This document shows, piece by piece, positions 26,388-36,256 of a DNA stretch of 64,000 nt. The notes beneath the pieces were generated by a model. That model made no database searches. It saw only the letters and a program-made list of their open reading frames with translations, and was not told the origin of the DNA. Source of the DNA: Marinobacter gudaonensis (GTDB lineage Bacteria; Pseudomonadota; Gammaproteobacteria; Pseudomonadales; Oleiphilaceae); the NCBI RefSeq assembly GCF_900115175.1, contig NZ_FOYV01000003.1, positions 9,053-73,052 of the forward strand, in the 5' to 3' direction. The position numbers and the translations under genes are program-made. The stretch's first letter is position 1, and each line of letters opens with the position of its first letter.

Positions 26388-27569
26388 ATGAACAGCAATG
26401 ATGTGGTAATCGCAGGCTCAGCAAGAACCCCCATGGGCGGCATGATGGGCTCCCTGAGCTCGGTACGCTCCCCGCAACTGGGCGCCATCTCCATCAAGGC
26501 CGCCATAGAGCGGGCCGGCCTGCAGCCGGCGGACATCCAGGAAGTGATCATGGGCTGCGTACTGCCCGCTGGCCTCGGCCAGGCCCCGGCGCGCCAGGCC
26601 TCCCGTGCCTCTGGCATCCCGGACAGCTCCGGCTGTACCACCATCAACAAAATGTGCGGCTCCGGCATGCAGGCCGTGATCATGGCCCACGATCAGATCA
26701 AGGCCGGCACCAACAACGTCATGATCGCCGGCGGTATGGAAAACATGAGCCAGGCGCCGTACCTGCTGCCCAAGGCCCGTGGTGGCATGCGCATGGGTCA
26801 TGGCCAGGTGATGGACAGTATGTTCCTCGATGGCCTTGAAGACGCCTACGAGGGCGGCCTGATGGGCGTGTTTGCCCAGCGCACCGCCGACAAGTTCGAC
26901 ATCAGCCGCCAGGCCATGGACGAATTTGCCATCGCATCCCTGCAGAAATCCCTGGCGGCGATCGAGAACGGCTGGTTCCGCGACGAAATCGTCCCGGTAA
27001 CCGTGTCTGGCCGCGGCGGTGACATCGAGGTGGATACCGATGAACAGCCGGGCAACGCCAAGCCCGAGAAGATTCCGCACCTGAAGCCCGCCTTTGCCAA
27101 GGACGGTTCGGTCACCGCTGCCAACTCCAGCTCCATCAGTGATGGTGCCTCCGCCCTCGTACTGGCCTCCGCCGCCGAAGCCGATGCCCGCGGTCTGGTG
27201 CCCCAGGCCCGAATTGTGGCCCACGCCACCCACGCCCGCCTGCCGGCCGAGTTCACGCTGGCTCCGATCGGCGCCATCGAGAAAGTGCTCAAGAAAGCCG
27301 GCTGGAACAAGGATGACGTGGATCTGTTCGAGATCAATGAGGCCTTCGCGGTGGTGACCCTGGCCGCCATGAACGAGCTCAAGCTGCCGGCCGAGAAGGT
27401 GAACGTGCACGGTGGCGCCTGCGCCCTGGGGCATCCGATTGGCTCCTCGGGCTCGCGGATCATCGTGACTCTGATCAACGCGCTCAAGCAGCGTGGCCTC
27501 AAGCGTGGCGTGGCTTCGCTGTGTATTGGGGGTGGTGAGGGTACCGCTGTTGCCATCGAGTTGATGTAA
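26388..27569 (+). CDS. Acetyl-CoA C-acyltransferase (thiolase)
   Basis: A 393-residue thiolase. The acyl-enzyme Cys is C90 (KMCGSGMQAV), the His is in HGGACALGHPIGSSG, and the second catalytic Cys is C379 (SLCIGGGEGTA). It cleaves or forms 3-ketoacyl-CoA; in this context it probably cleaves 2-methylacetoacetyl-CoA or acetoacetyl-CoA, joining the leucine product acetoacetate to central metabolism. AGGAGG-type sequence precedes the ATG. Confidence 0.9.
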   Translation: MNSNDVVIAGSARTPMGGMMGSLSSVRSPQLGAISIKAAIERAGLQPADIQEVIMGCVLPAGLGQAPARQASRASGIPDSSGCTTINKMCGSGMQAVIMAHDQIKAGTNNVMIAGGMENMSQAPYLLPKARGGMRMGHGQVMDSMFLDGLEDAYEGGLMGVFAQRTADKFDISRQAMDEFAIASLQKSLAAIENGWFRDEIVPVTVSGRGGDIEVDTDEQPGNAKPEKIPHLKPAFAKDGSVTAANSSSISDGASALVLASAAEADARGLVPQARIVAHATHARLPAEFTLAPIGAIEKVLKKAGWNKDDVDLFEINEAFAVVTLAAMNELKLPAEKVNVHGGACALGHPIGSSGSRIIVTLINALKQRGLKRGVASLCIGGGEGTAVAIELM

Positions 27570-27589
27570 ACTCGCTTCGCGCCGGGGCA

Positions 27590-29503
<1,914 letters not shown>

Positions 29504-29553
29504 GGCGATGTCCTGGGTCAGTCTGAACTCGCCAGTACAAACCCCATGCCAAC

Positions 29554-29606
29554 TACGAAATATCGCAGCCTTAACTACGAAAAATCGTTAATTACGAAAA
29601 ATCGTA
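29554..29606. promoter_or_regulatory. Three palindromic upstream activator sites
   Basis: Copies at 29554-29567, 29576-29589 and 29593-29606 follow TACGA-AAAA-TCGTA; the third is a perfect inverted repeat and the others have one or two changes. They lie 70-120 bp upstream of the sigma54 promoter and just upstream of the activator gene, where an enhancer-binding protein would sit. Confidence 0.7.
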
Positions 29607-29673
29607 GTGTCCGGCAGACCAACTAGGCCAATAAAAAATTAACGAAAACAGGGTGTTGCAAAAATATTCGGAC

Positions 29674-29690
29674 TTGGCACAAACCCTGCC
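29674..29690 (+). promoter_or_regulatory. Sigma54 (-24/-12) promoter of the cyanate operon
   Basis: TTGGCAC-AAACC-CTGCC has the GG and GC dinucleotides exactly 10 bases apart, as required for RpoN promoters, and a near-consensus -24 element. Transcription should start near 29701, giving a leader of about 118 bases before the ATG at 29819. Confidence 0.7.
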
Positions 29691-29818
29691 ATATCACCTT
29701 CAGAACGCGAAGCCGACCCGATGCGATGTTGCCACCGAGTCCGAGTCGCACCGTTAGTAGCACCAAAAGAGTGCAGAAACACCCTGAAAACCAGGTCCAT
29801 TACCCAGGAGAGTGCCCA

Positions 29819-31240
29819 ATGACCACGAAAAGCCTTGGAAATCCCTTTGACGGTGACAAGTCCCTGATCCACGCCAAGAACTGCGGCTGCCATGAGTGCC
29901 AGCCCGGTGACACTGCACCTTCCATTTCGCTTGATCTGAAACCTGCGGCCAGCCGCCAGGGAGCAGCAGAGGAGCGAATGGACTCCGAAGCGATGATGGA
30001 TCGCGCTATCGAGAGCGCCGTGGTGCGCTCCGTGTTTGGCCACAACGATCACAGCCGCCGCAGCTTCATGAAGATGATGGGCGCGGGTACCGCCGCCGCG
30101 CTGCTTGGTAGTGTGTTCCCCATGGACAAGGCCAAAGCCGCGGTGAAGGAGTCCCTTGGCAAGCTGGAGAAGACCAAGCTGAACGTCGGTTTCGTGCCCA
30201 TTACCTGCGCCACACCGATCATTATGGCTCACCCCATGGGCTTTTATGAGCGTTATGGCCTGGATGTGACCGTAACCAAGACCGCGGGCTGGGCAGTCGC
30301 CCGGGACAAGTCCCTGGCCGGTGAATACGACGCCTCCCACATGCTCACCCCCATGCCCCTGGCCATGACCATGGGTGCCGGCTCCACGCCCGAGCCATTC
30401 ATCATGCCGGCGGTAGAGAACATCAACGGCCAGGCCATCGTTCTGCACGTGGACCACAAGGACAAACGCGATCCCAAACAGTGGAAGGGCTTCAAGTTTG
30501 GTGTGCCGTTCGAGTATTCCATGCACAACTTCCTGCTGCGCTACTACCTGGCCGAGAACGGCATCGACCCGGACACCGACGTGCAGATCCGTGTGGTACC
30601 GCCACCCGAAATGGTGGCCAACCTGCGCGCCGGCAACCTCGATGGTTACCTGAGCCCGGACCCGTTCAACCAGCGTGCCGTGTGGGAGAAAGTGGGCTTC
30701 ATTCACATGCTCACCAAGGATATCTGGGAAGGCCACCCCTGCTGCGCCTTCGCCTGCAGCCAGCAGTTCGCCACCGAGAACCCGAACACCTACGGCGCCC
30801 TGCTGCGGGCCATCATTGATGCCACCCAGTACTCCAACAACCCGGAGAACCGCAAGGAAATCTCCGAAGCCATCGCGCCCAAGAACTACCTGAACCAGCC
30901 GGTGCCGGTGATCCAGCAGGTGCTGACCGGCTACTACGCCGACGGCCTGGGCGAAGTGAAAAACGTGCCGGACCGTATCGATTTCGACCCATTCCCGTGG
31001 CACTCCATGGGCGTGTGGATCCTCACCCAGATGAAGCGCTGGGGCTACATCGAGGGCGATGTGGACTACAAGGGCATTGCCGAGCAGGTCTATCTGGCCG
31101 GTGAGACCGGCAAGCTGATGGAGGAGATGGGCTACAGCGCGCCGGACAAGACCTACAAGACCCACACCATCATGGGCAAGACCTTCGATCCGGACAGCGC
31201 GGAAGAGTACGCCCGCAGCTTTGCCATCGGGAGGGTGTAA
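29819..31240 (+). CDS. NrtA/CynA-type ABC substrate-binding protein, Tat-exported
   Basis: A 473-residue binding protein of the nitrate/cyanate/bicarbonate family (CmpA/NrtA). The start ATG 29819 follows CAGGAG. An 80-residue N-terminal region with CGCHEC (22-27) precedes a twin-arginine motif SRRSFMK (79-85) and hydrophobic stretch, so export is probably by Tat. The mature part has LNVGFVPITCATPIIMAHPMGF and YLSPDPFNQRAVWEKVGFIH. The operon ends in cyanase, so cyanate is the likely ligand. Confidence 0.82.
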   Translation: MTTKSLGNPFDGDKSLIHAKNCGCHECQPGDTAPSISLDLKPAASRQGAAEERMDSEAMMDRAIESAVVRSVFGHNDHSRRSFMKMMGAGTAAALLGSVFPMDKAKAAVKESLGKLEKTKLNVGFVPITCATPIIMAHPMGFYERYGLDVTVTKTAGWAVARDKSLAGEYDASHMLTPMPLAMTMGAGSTPEPFIMPAVENINGQAIVLHVDHKDKRDPKQWKGFKFGVPFEYSMHNFLLRYYLAENGIDPDTDVQIRVVPPPEMVANLRAGNLDGYLSPDPFNQRAVWEKVGFIHMLTKDIWEGHPCCAFACSQQFATENPNTYGALLRAIIDATQYSNNPENRKEISEAIAPKNYLNQPVPVIQQVLTGYYADGLGEVKNVPDRIDFDPFPWHSMGVWILTQMKRWGYIEGDVDYKGIAEQVYLAGETGKLMEEMGYSAPDKTYKTHTIMGKTFDPDSAEEYARSFAIGRV

Positions 31241-31242
31241 CC

Positions 31243-32070
31243 ATGGCTTCCCTGAACGTACGCGCAGCCCTGCTGTCGGTGTCGTTCCTGATTCTGGCCC
31301 TGGGGCTCTGGGAAATGGCAACCCAGCCCCCGGAGGCCCAGACCGGGCTCACCGAATACGAAATGCTCATGGGCGGGGCGGAACAGGAATCCCGGGTGCC
31401 GCCACCGTCGGCGGTGATCAAGCTGGCCTGGGCAGAGCTGTCCAATCCGTTCTATGACGCCGGCGCCAACGACAAGGGCATCGGCATCCAGCTGGCCTAC
31501 TCAGTGTACCGGGTACTCACCGGCTACCTGGCGGCCATGGCCATCGCGTTGCCCATCGGCTTCCTGATCGGCATGTCGCCGCTGATGTACAAGGCCCTGA
31601 ACCCGTACATCCAGGTGCTGCGGCCGATCTCGCCGCTGGCCTGGATGCCCTTGGCGCTGTTCATCATCCAGGACTCCGACGCCTCGGCGATCTTCGTGAT
31701 CTTTATCTGCTCGATCTGGCCGATGCTCCTGAACACTGCCTTTGGTGTGGCCAACGTCCGGCAGGACTGGGTGAACGTGGCCCGCACCCACGAACTCAGC
31801 CCGATCAAGACCGCGCTCACGGTCATCCTGCCGGCCGCGGCGCCCACCATCCTCACCGGCATGCGCATCTCCATCGGCATCGCCTGGCTGGTGATCGTGG
31901 CCGCGGAGATGCTCGTGGGCGGCACCGGCATTGGCTACTACGTGTGGAACGAATGGAACAACCTGGATCTGGCCAGTGTGATCTTCTCCATCCTGATGAT
32001 CGGGGTGGTGGGCATGCTGCTGGACCTGGCCCTGGGCAAGGCCCAGAAACTGGTGGAATACAAAGAATGA
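31243..32070 (+). CDS. ABC transporter permease for cyanate
   Basis: A 275-residue inner-membrane permease of the NrtB/SsuC type. A first helix (about 5-22) is followed by a periplasmic stretch, then five core helices. The cytoplasmic EAA-type loop reads TAFGVANVRQDWVNVARTHELSP (about 165-187) and contacts the ATPase. It starts two bases after the binding-protein stop, so the genes are coupled. Substrate follows from the operon (cyanate, possibly nitrate or bicarbonate). Confidence 0.85.
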   Translation: MASLNVRAALLSVSFLILALGLWEMATQPPEAQTGLTEYEMLMGGAEQESRVPPPSAVIKLAWAELSNPFYDAGANDKGIGIQLAYSVYRVLTGYLAAMAIALPIGFLIGMSPLMYKALNPYIQVLRPISPLAWMPLALFIIQDSDASAIFVIFICSIWPMLLNTAFGVANVRQDWVNVARTHELSPIKTALTVILPAAAPTILTGMRISIGIAWLVIVAAEMLVGGTGIGYYVWNEWNNLDLASVIFSILMIGVVGMLLDLALGKAQKLVEYKE

Positions 32071-32125
32071 GCGGCCCGGCACCGGTCTGCGGTGCCGGCC
32101 TCAACCCTCCGAACGGAGACCTGTT

Positions 32126-33034
32126 ATGAGTAAGTCATTCCTGGAAGTAGATGGTCTGTCCAAGATCTACCCGGACGGCCAGGGCGGTGAGCTGACCGTC
32201 TTCGAGGATGTCCGCTTTGCCCTGGAGAAAGGGGAGTTTGTCTGCATCATCGGCCACTCGGGCTGCGGCAAATCCACCATCCTGAACGTGCTGGCAGGCC
32301 TGGACGAAGCCAGCGCCGGCAACGTGGTGATGAACGGCAAGGAAATCAAAGGCCCGGGTCTTGAGCGTGGCGTGGTGTTCCAGAACTACAGCCTGCTGCC
32401 CTGGAAAACCGCCCTAAACAACATCGTGTTTGCGGTTAAAGCGCGCTGGCCCAGCTGGTCCAAGGAAAAAGTGAGGGAACACAGCGAGCGCTACCTGAAA
32501 ATGGTGGGCCTGGAGCACGCCATGAACCGAAAGCCCTCGCAGCTGTCCGGCGGTATGCGCCAGCGGGTGAGTATCGCCCGGGCCTTCGCCACCCAGCCGG
32601 AACTGTTGCTGCTGGACGAACCCTTCGGCGCGCTGGATGCCCTGACACGGGGCGTGATCCAGGACGAGCTGGTGAAAATCTGGGAAGAAACCCGCCAGAC
32701 CGTCTTCATGATCACCCATGACGTGGATGAGGCCATCCTGCTGTCCGATCGCATCTTCCTGATGTCCAACGGCCCCAACGCCCGGATCGCCGAAAGCGTG
32801 AAAGTGGATATCCCGCACCCACGGGCCCGCTCCACCATCTTCCAGAACCCGGCCTACCACAAGACCCGGGATTACCTGGTGGACTTCCTGGTGAACCGCA
32901 GCGGCTCGGCCCTGCCGGAAAAAGACGGCACCCCGAAAGTCGCCGAACCTGCCAAAGGTGTCGCGCAATCGTCGCCCGAGGCCTCTGACACCGAATCCGA
33001 ATCTGAAACCGCCGCGCGCGCGGTGAATGCCTGA
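32126..33034 (+). CDS. ABC transporter ATPase for cyanate
   Basis: A 302-residue ATPase: Walker A GHSGCGKST (43-51), signature LSGGMRQRV, Walker B LLLLDEPFG and the H-loop ITHDVDEA are all intact. It is longer than the usual 255-265 residues of NrtD/SsuB. The extra acidic, Ser/Ala-rich tail (about 258-302) is low-complexity and of unknown use. It lies 55 bp after the permease, with a good ribosome site. Confidence 0.87.
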   Translation: MSKSFLEVDGLSKIYPDGQGGELTVFEDVRFALEKGEFVCIIGHSGCGKSTILNVLAGLDEASAGNVVMNGKEIKGPGLERGVVFQNYSLLPWKTALNNIVFAVKARWPSWSKEKVREHSERYLKMVGLEHAMNRKPSQLSGGMRQRVSIARAFATQPELLLLDEPFGALDALTRGVIQDELVKIWEETRQTVFMITHDVDEAILLSDRIFLMSNGPNARIAESVKVDIPHPRARSTIFQNPAYHKTRDYLVDFLVNRSGSALPEKDGTPKVAEPAKGVAQSSPEASDTESESETAARAVNA

Positions 33035-33062
33035 CGTAACAACCCAAGAGAGGAAAACAGCC

Positions 33063-33506
33063 ATGATGAACAAAGAACTGATGACCGCCAAAATCCTGGA
33101 AGCCAAAGTCGCCAAGGGCATGACCTGGGAAGCCATTGCCGAAGCCATCGGCATGTCCCCCGTGTTCACCACCTCGGCCGCCCTGGGCATGAACAGCCTC
33201 ACCGAAGACAAGGCGTTCGCCCTGTGCGAAACCCTGGGCCTGGAAAAGCCGGTGGCGGAAGCCCTGCAGGTGTGCCCGAAGAAAGCCTGGGACGGCGCCG
33301 TTCCCCAGGACCCGCTGATCTACCGTCTGTATGAAGTGGTCGGCGTATACGGCGACACCATGAAGGAACTCATCCATGAGAAGTTCGGTGACGGCATCAT
33401 GAGTGCCATCGATTTCACCATGGACATCGAGAAGGAAGAGAATCCGAAGGGCGACCGTGTGGTGGTCACCATGAACGGGAAATTCCTGCCCTATAAGGCC
33501 TGGTAA
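33063..33506 (+). CDS. cynS: Cyanate hydratase (cyanase)
   Basis: A 147-residue enzyme that converts cyanate and bicarbonate to carbamate, yielding ammonia and CO2. An N-terminal HTH-like domain (about 6-75) precedes the catalytic domain. The active-site residues match E. coli cyanase as R88 and E91 (IYRLYE) and S114 (GIMSAID). ATG 33063 is chosen from the family start; an ATG follows at 33066. Being in one operon with the transporter, it makes external cyanate a nitrogen source. Confidence 0.93.
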   Translation: MMNKELMTAKILEAKVAKGMTWEAIAEAIGMSPVFTTSAALGMNSLTEDKAFALCETLGLEKPVAEALQVCPKKAWDGAVPQDPLIYRLYEVVGVYGDTMKELIHEKFGDGIMSAIDFTMDIEKEENPKGDRVVVTMNGKFLPYKAW

Positions 33507-33530
33507 CCCTGGGTTCTTTAACCTCGGAGG

Positions 33531-33563
33531 TCTCGTCCTTGTAGCCTGTTGGCTGGGGGGCGG
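33531..33563 (-). repeat. Family D unit, inverted partial copy
   Basis: Read on -, this resembles the tandem units at 33924-34017 (CCCGCC...CAGCC...AGGCTACAAGGAC against CCCGCCAACCCTCAGGCTACAAAAAGAC). It places an inverted copy on the left side of the B-C-B block. Confidence 0.4.
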
Positions 33564-33567
33564 GCCT

Positions 33568-33655
33568 GCGGGGTGGCAGGTGGAGTTTTTCTTGGAAAAA
33601 GAACTCGCTTCGCTCAGACACCTTTTTCCGGCGAAAAATCCACCTACCACCCCGC
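33568..33655 (+). repeat. Family B hairpin element, copy 1
   Basis: Outer arms GCGGGGTGG-C/T-AGGTGGA...TTTTTC (33568-33591 with 33633-33655) pair with two small defects. They enclose GGAAAAAG...CTTTTTCC, which in turn encloses GAACTCGCTTCGCTCAGACAC. The same inner block is found inverted at 33838-33918. Confidence 0.7.
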
Positions 33656-33702
33656 GCCGACGTGCAACAGGGGTTCACGAGGTTAAAGACTCTTGTGCTC
33701 GT

Positions 33703-33771
33703 GTAGGTTGGATTAGCCGTAGGCGTAATCCAACAGATTTTGTCGGATTACGCTTTGCTAATCCGACCTAC
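33703..33771. repeat. Family C palindromic repeat pair (GTAGGTTGGATTA type)
   Basis: Two inverted units, GTAGGTTGGATTAG... and its near complement ending CTAATCCGACCTAC, each with its own hairpin (GGATTA/TAATCC). This GTAGGTCGGATTAGCG-type sequence is a widespread intergenic repeat in proteobacteria. It sits centrally between the two inverted family B copies. Confidence 0.7.
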
Positions 33772-33837
33772 AAACTCCTGATTCTGCATTAAGGTCTTTT
33801 TCTTTCATTTGGTCTATCGTTTCTGCCCGTCGGTAGG

Positions 33838-33918
33838 GGGTGGCGGTATTTTTTCTGACAGGGAAAAGGTGTCTGAGCGAAGCGAGTTCTTTTCCCCGAA
33901 GAAAAAATACCGCCACCC
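33838..33918 (-). repeat. Family B hairpin element, copy 2 (inverted)
   Basis: A perfect 19-bp outer arm pair (33838-33856 with 33900-33918) surrounds GGGAAAAGGTGTCTGAGCGA and AGCGAGTTCTTTTCCCC, the reverse complement of the copy 1 core. The outer arm sequence differs from copy 1 but still pairs internally. Confidence 0.75.
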
Positions 33919-33923
33919 GCGTA

Positions 33924-34017
33924 CCTGCCCGCCAAACCTCAGGCTAAAGAGAAACCTGCCCGCCAACCCTCAGGCTACAAAAAGACTATACCCGCCAAAC
34001 CTCAGGCCAACCGAGAC
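33924..34017 (+). repeat. Family D tandem repeat, three units
   Basis: Three units of about 29-34 bp start near 33924, 33955 and 33989, sharing CCCGCCAA(A/C)CCTCAGGC. The third overlaps the last codons and stop of ilvM, so ilvM's 3' end is built partly from the repeat. Confidence 0.6.
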
Positions 34018-34280
34018 CGAGCCACGCCCCCGGAAGCAAGCGCCACCTCAGCAACCGTATGCAGCTTCTCCAGTTGCGACTGCAACATGGCAATCGGCCG
34101 GGTGCCTTCCAGGGTGAGGGCGATGTTCAGGTGCTCCCCGGCGGTCTCTACCGCCATTGTGGCGATTCGGAACCCGCGGATGCGGACCACCTGGCAAAGG
34201 CGTTCCAGGGCGGCCGCTTCCTGATTCATTCGGCAGTGGATGGTGTAGCTGGGCGTTGCTGGCTGGCTTTGCGGGTTCAT
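34002..34280 (-). CDS. ilvM: Acetolactate synthase regulatory subunit (ACT domain)
   Basis: A 92-residue ACT-domain protein (about 10-75: YTIHCRMNQEAAALERLCQVVRIRGFRIATMAVE), the size and form of IlvM, the small subunit of acetolactate synthase II. Its ATG overlaps the ilvG stop by four bases (ATGA), so the two are co-translated. The last residues (GGVARSRLA) lie in a tandem repeat that continues downstream, so the C-terminus may be variable. Confidence 0.85.
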   Translation of the reverse strand: MNPQSQPATPSYTIHCRMNQEAAALERLCQVVRIRGFRIATMAVETAGEHLNIALTLEGTRPIAMLQSQLEKLHTVAEVALASGGVARSRLA

Positions 34281-35977
34281 GCTACCTGCTCCTGCTTGTT
34301 GTTTGTGGTGCGTCGGGTTTCGTCGATCATGTCGGTGTTGCTGGCGCCGGGTTTGACGATGGGCCAGACGTTTTCGTCGCGGCTGATGGCCACGTGCAGC
34401 AGCATCGGGCCGTTGTAGGCCAGTATGGTTTCGATGCCCCGGCGGATCTGGTCGGTGCGTTCGATGTGCAGGGCCGGGATGTCGAAGGCCCGGGCCATGG
34501 CTACGAAGTCGGGGTTGTCGTCCAGGTTTATCTGGCTTTCCCGGTTGTTGTAGAACAGCTCCTGCTGCTGGCGGACCATGCCCAGGCACTGGTTGTCCAT
34601 GACGATCAGTTTCACCGGCAGGTTGTAGCGGCGGATGGTGGCCAGTTCCTGTGCGTTCATCATGAACGAGCCATCGCCGGTAACGTTGATCACGGTGCTG
34701 TTGCGATCTGCAAACTGCGCTCCGATGGCGGCGGGCAGGCCGAAGCCCATGGTGCCCAGGCCACCGCTGGTGAGGTGGTGGCGCGGGTGGTCGAACTCGT
34801 AGTGCTGGGCCACCCACATCTGGTGCTGGCCCACGTCGCAGGCGATGACGGTGTCGTCCGGGGCAATCCGTGACAGCTGGCGGATGAACGCCGGGCCGGT
34901 GATCGGGGCCAGGGGCTCTTCGTTGTCGGCGGCGTGGAAGCCGCCAGTGGTGTGCCACGTTCGGCACTGCTTCTGCCAGGGGGCAATGGCCAGCGGCTGT
35001 TTCTCAAACGCCTCGGTGAGCGCCGACAGAATAGCGTTCAGGTCGCCACGGATAGCCAGGTCGGCCGGGCGCAGTTTGTTGATCTCGGCGGCGTCGGCGT
35101 CGATGTGGATCATCCGGGCGTTCGGGGCAAAGCCGTCCAGCTTGCCGGTGGCCCGGTCGTCCAGGCGGGCGCCGATCACCAGCAGCAGGTCGCATTCGTC
35201 CACCGCCTTGTTGGCCGCCCGGGAGCCGTGCATGCCCAGCATGCCGAGGTTGTAGGGGTTGTGCTTGCCGGCATTGCCGATGCCCTTCAGGGTGACGACC
35301 GCGGGCAAGGCGGAGGTTCCGGCAAAGGCACGGAAGCTTTCCTCGGCGTGGGCCAGGCTGATGCCGCCGCCGCTGTAGAGCAGGGGCTTGCGGGCTGTTC
35401 GCAGCATGGCCAGGGCGTCGGTCAGATCCGGAGCGGCGTTGGAGGCGGTCGACTGTTGAGGGGCGGGCGCCTCGGCCACTTCGGTCAGCAACAGGTCTTT
35501 AGGGATATCAATCCAGACCGGACCGGGGCGACCGCTCTGGGCGAGTTCAATCGCCTCTTCCAAGATGCCGGGCAGGCTGTCCGCATCGTCGATCAGGTAG
35601 CTGTGTTTGACGATGCCCAGGGTCATGCCGAGTACGTCGGTTTCCTGGAAGGCGTCGGTGCCGATCAGTCCGGAGGGCACCTGGCCGGTGATCACCAGCA
35701 TGGGAATGGAATCCCGGTGGGCGTTGGCCACGCCGGTAATCAGGTTGGTGGCACCGGGCCCGGAGGTGGCAATGCACACGCCCAGCTTGCCACTGGCCCG
35801 GGCGTAGCCGTCGGCGGCCAGGGCGCAGGCCTGTTCGTGGCGGCACAGCACGTGTTCCACACCCACATCGTCCACCAGCGCGTCATAGAGCGGCATGATG
35901 CAGCCGCCGGGGTAGCCGAATACCGTGCTGATGTGGTGGCGGTGGAACGCTTCAAGAATGTGCTGTGCGCCGTTCAT
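34277..35977 (-). CDS. ilvG: Acetolactate synthase large subunit
   Basis: A 566-residue thiamine diphosphate enzyme making 2-acetolactate or 2-aceto-2-hydroxybutyrate for Val/Leu/Ile synthesis. The catalytic Glu is E48 (CRHEQACA), FGYPGGCIMPLYDAL and TSGPGATNLITG are N-domain signatures, and the ThDP site is GDGSFMMNAQELATIRRYNLPVK. The pairing with an IlvM-type small subunit marks the IlvGM isozyme. It is full length, and its leader carries an attenuator. Confidence 0.93.
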   Translation of the reverse strand: MNGAQHILEAFHRHHISTVFGYPGGCIMPLYDALVDDVGVEHVLCRHEQACALAADGYARASGKLGVCIATSGPGATNLITGVANAHRDSIPMLVITGQVPSGLIGTDAFQETDVLGMTLGIVKHSYLIDDADSLPGILEEAIELAQSGRPGPVWIDIPKDLLLTEVAEAPAPQQSTASNAAPDLTDALAMLRTARKPLLYSGGGISLAHAEESFRAFAGTSALPAVVTLKGIGNAGKHNPYNLGMLGMHGSRAANKAVDECDLLLVIGARLDDRATGKLDGFAPNARMIHIDADAAEINKLRPADLAIRGDLNAILSALTEAFEKQPLAIAPWQKQCRTWHTTGGFHAADNEEPLAPITGPAFIRQLSRIAPDDTVIACDVGQHQMWVAQHYEFDHPRHHLTSGGLGTMGFGLPAAIGAQFADRNSTVINVTGDGSFMMNAQELATIRRYNLPVKLIVMDNQCLGMVRQQQELFYNNRESQINLDDNPDFVAMARAFDIPALHIERTDQIRRGIETILAYNGPMLLHVAISRDENVWPIVKPGASNTDMIDETRRTTNNKQEQVA

Positions 35978-36003
35978 GGTCGTTTTTCCCTTTTCTTTTG
36001 CCG

Positions 36004-36046
36004 TAAAAAAAGAAACCCCCGGGACCTTTCGGTGCCGGGGGTTTCT
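36004..36046 (-). terminator. ilvGM attenuator (Rho-independent terminator)
   Basis: On the - strand a 12-bp stem AGAAACCCCCGG/CCGGGGGTTTCT (36035-36046 with 36011-36022) is followed directly by seven T residues (36004-36010). It lies between the leader peptide gene and ilvG. The leader segment CCGGGGGCTTT (36091-36101) can pair with the upstream stem arm, giving an antiterminator. Confidence 0.85.
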
Positions 36047-36066
36047 GGTGTCTTGTCAGGTTGTCG

Positions 36067-36159
36067 CTATCTCACCCGCTTGTCCACGCAAAAGCCCCCG
36101 GACGGTACCACGACCACCAGGACGAGCTTCACAAGGACAATCACTGAGTTGAGATTCAT
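36067..36159 (-). CDS. ilvL: ilvGM leader peptide
   Basis: A 30-residue open frame (ATG at 36159, TAG at 36067-36069) upstream of the attenuator. It contains VIVLVKLVLVVVV: the whole peptide has 10 Val, 4 Leu and 1 Ile codons. This is the classical attenuation design, in which scarcity of charged branched-chain tRNAs stalls the ribosome and favours the antiterminator. The distance from the run of Val codons to the terminator stem is about 55-60 bases, suitable for coupling. It is not a conserved protein and is recognised only by composition and position. Confidence 0.85.
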   Translation of the reverse strand: MNLNSVIVLVKLVLVVVVPSGGFCVDKRVR

Positions 36160-36256
36160 AAAATCGACGGTCTGCTCTGAATTCATAAAACGATTCTGTG
36201 TAGAATCTAACCCACGTTTTTAGCCGGGCGCAAGCCTTATTTACAGAGAGCATTCA

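Larger units (their letters stand above)
33507..34001. other. Repeat-rich 495-bp intergenic block
   Basis: The block between cynS and ilvM holds no convincing gene. It contains two inverted copies of one hairpin element (family B) around a palindromic repeat (family C), and flanking copies of a short unit (family D) on both sides. It is listed here as a whole and the parts are given separately. Confidence 0.7.

Noticed and set aside
29639..31321. 560-residue - strand frame opposite the cyanate binding protein
   Set aside because: Antisense shadow; the + strand has a Tat signal, ribosome site and family match.
33568..33918. Inverted family B repeats as ends of a transposon
   Set aside because: There is no transposase or open frame between them and no target duplication that I can see; they are better read as independent hairpin repeats.
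34281..34967. N-terminal extension of ilvM to a 321-residue protein
   Set aside because: The extension is an out-of-frame reading of ilvG; ATG 34280 overlaps the ilvG stop by four bases, as expected for ilvGM.
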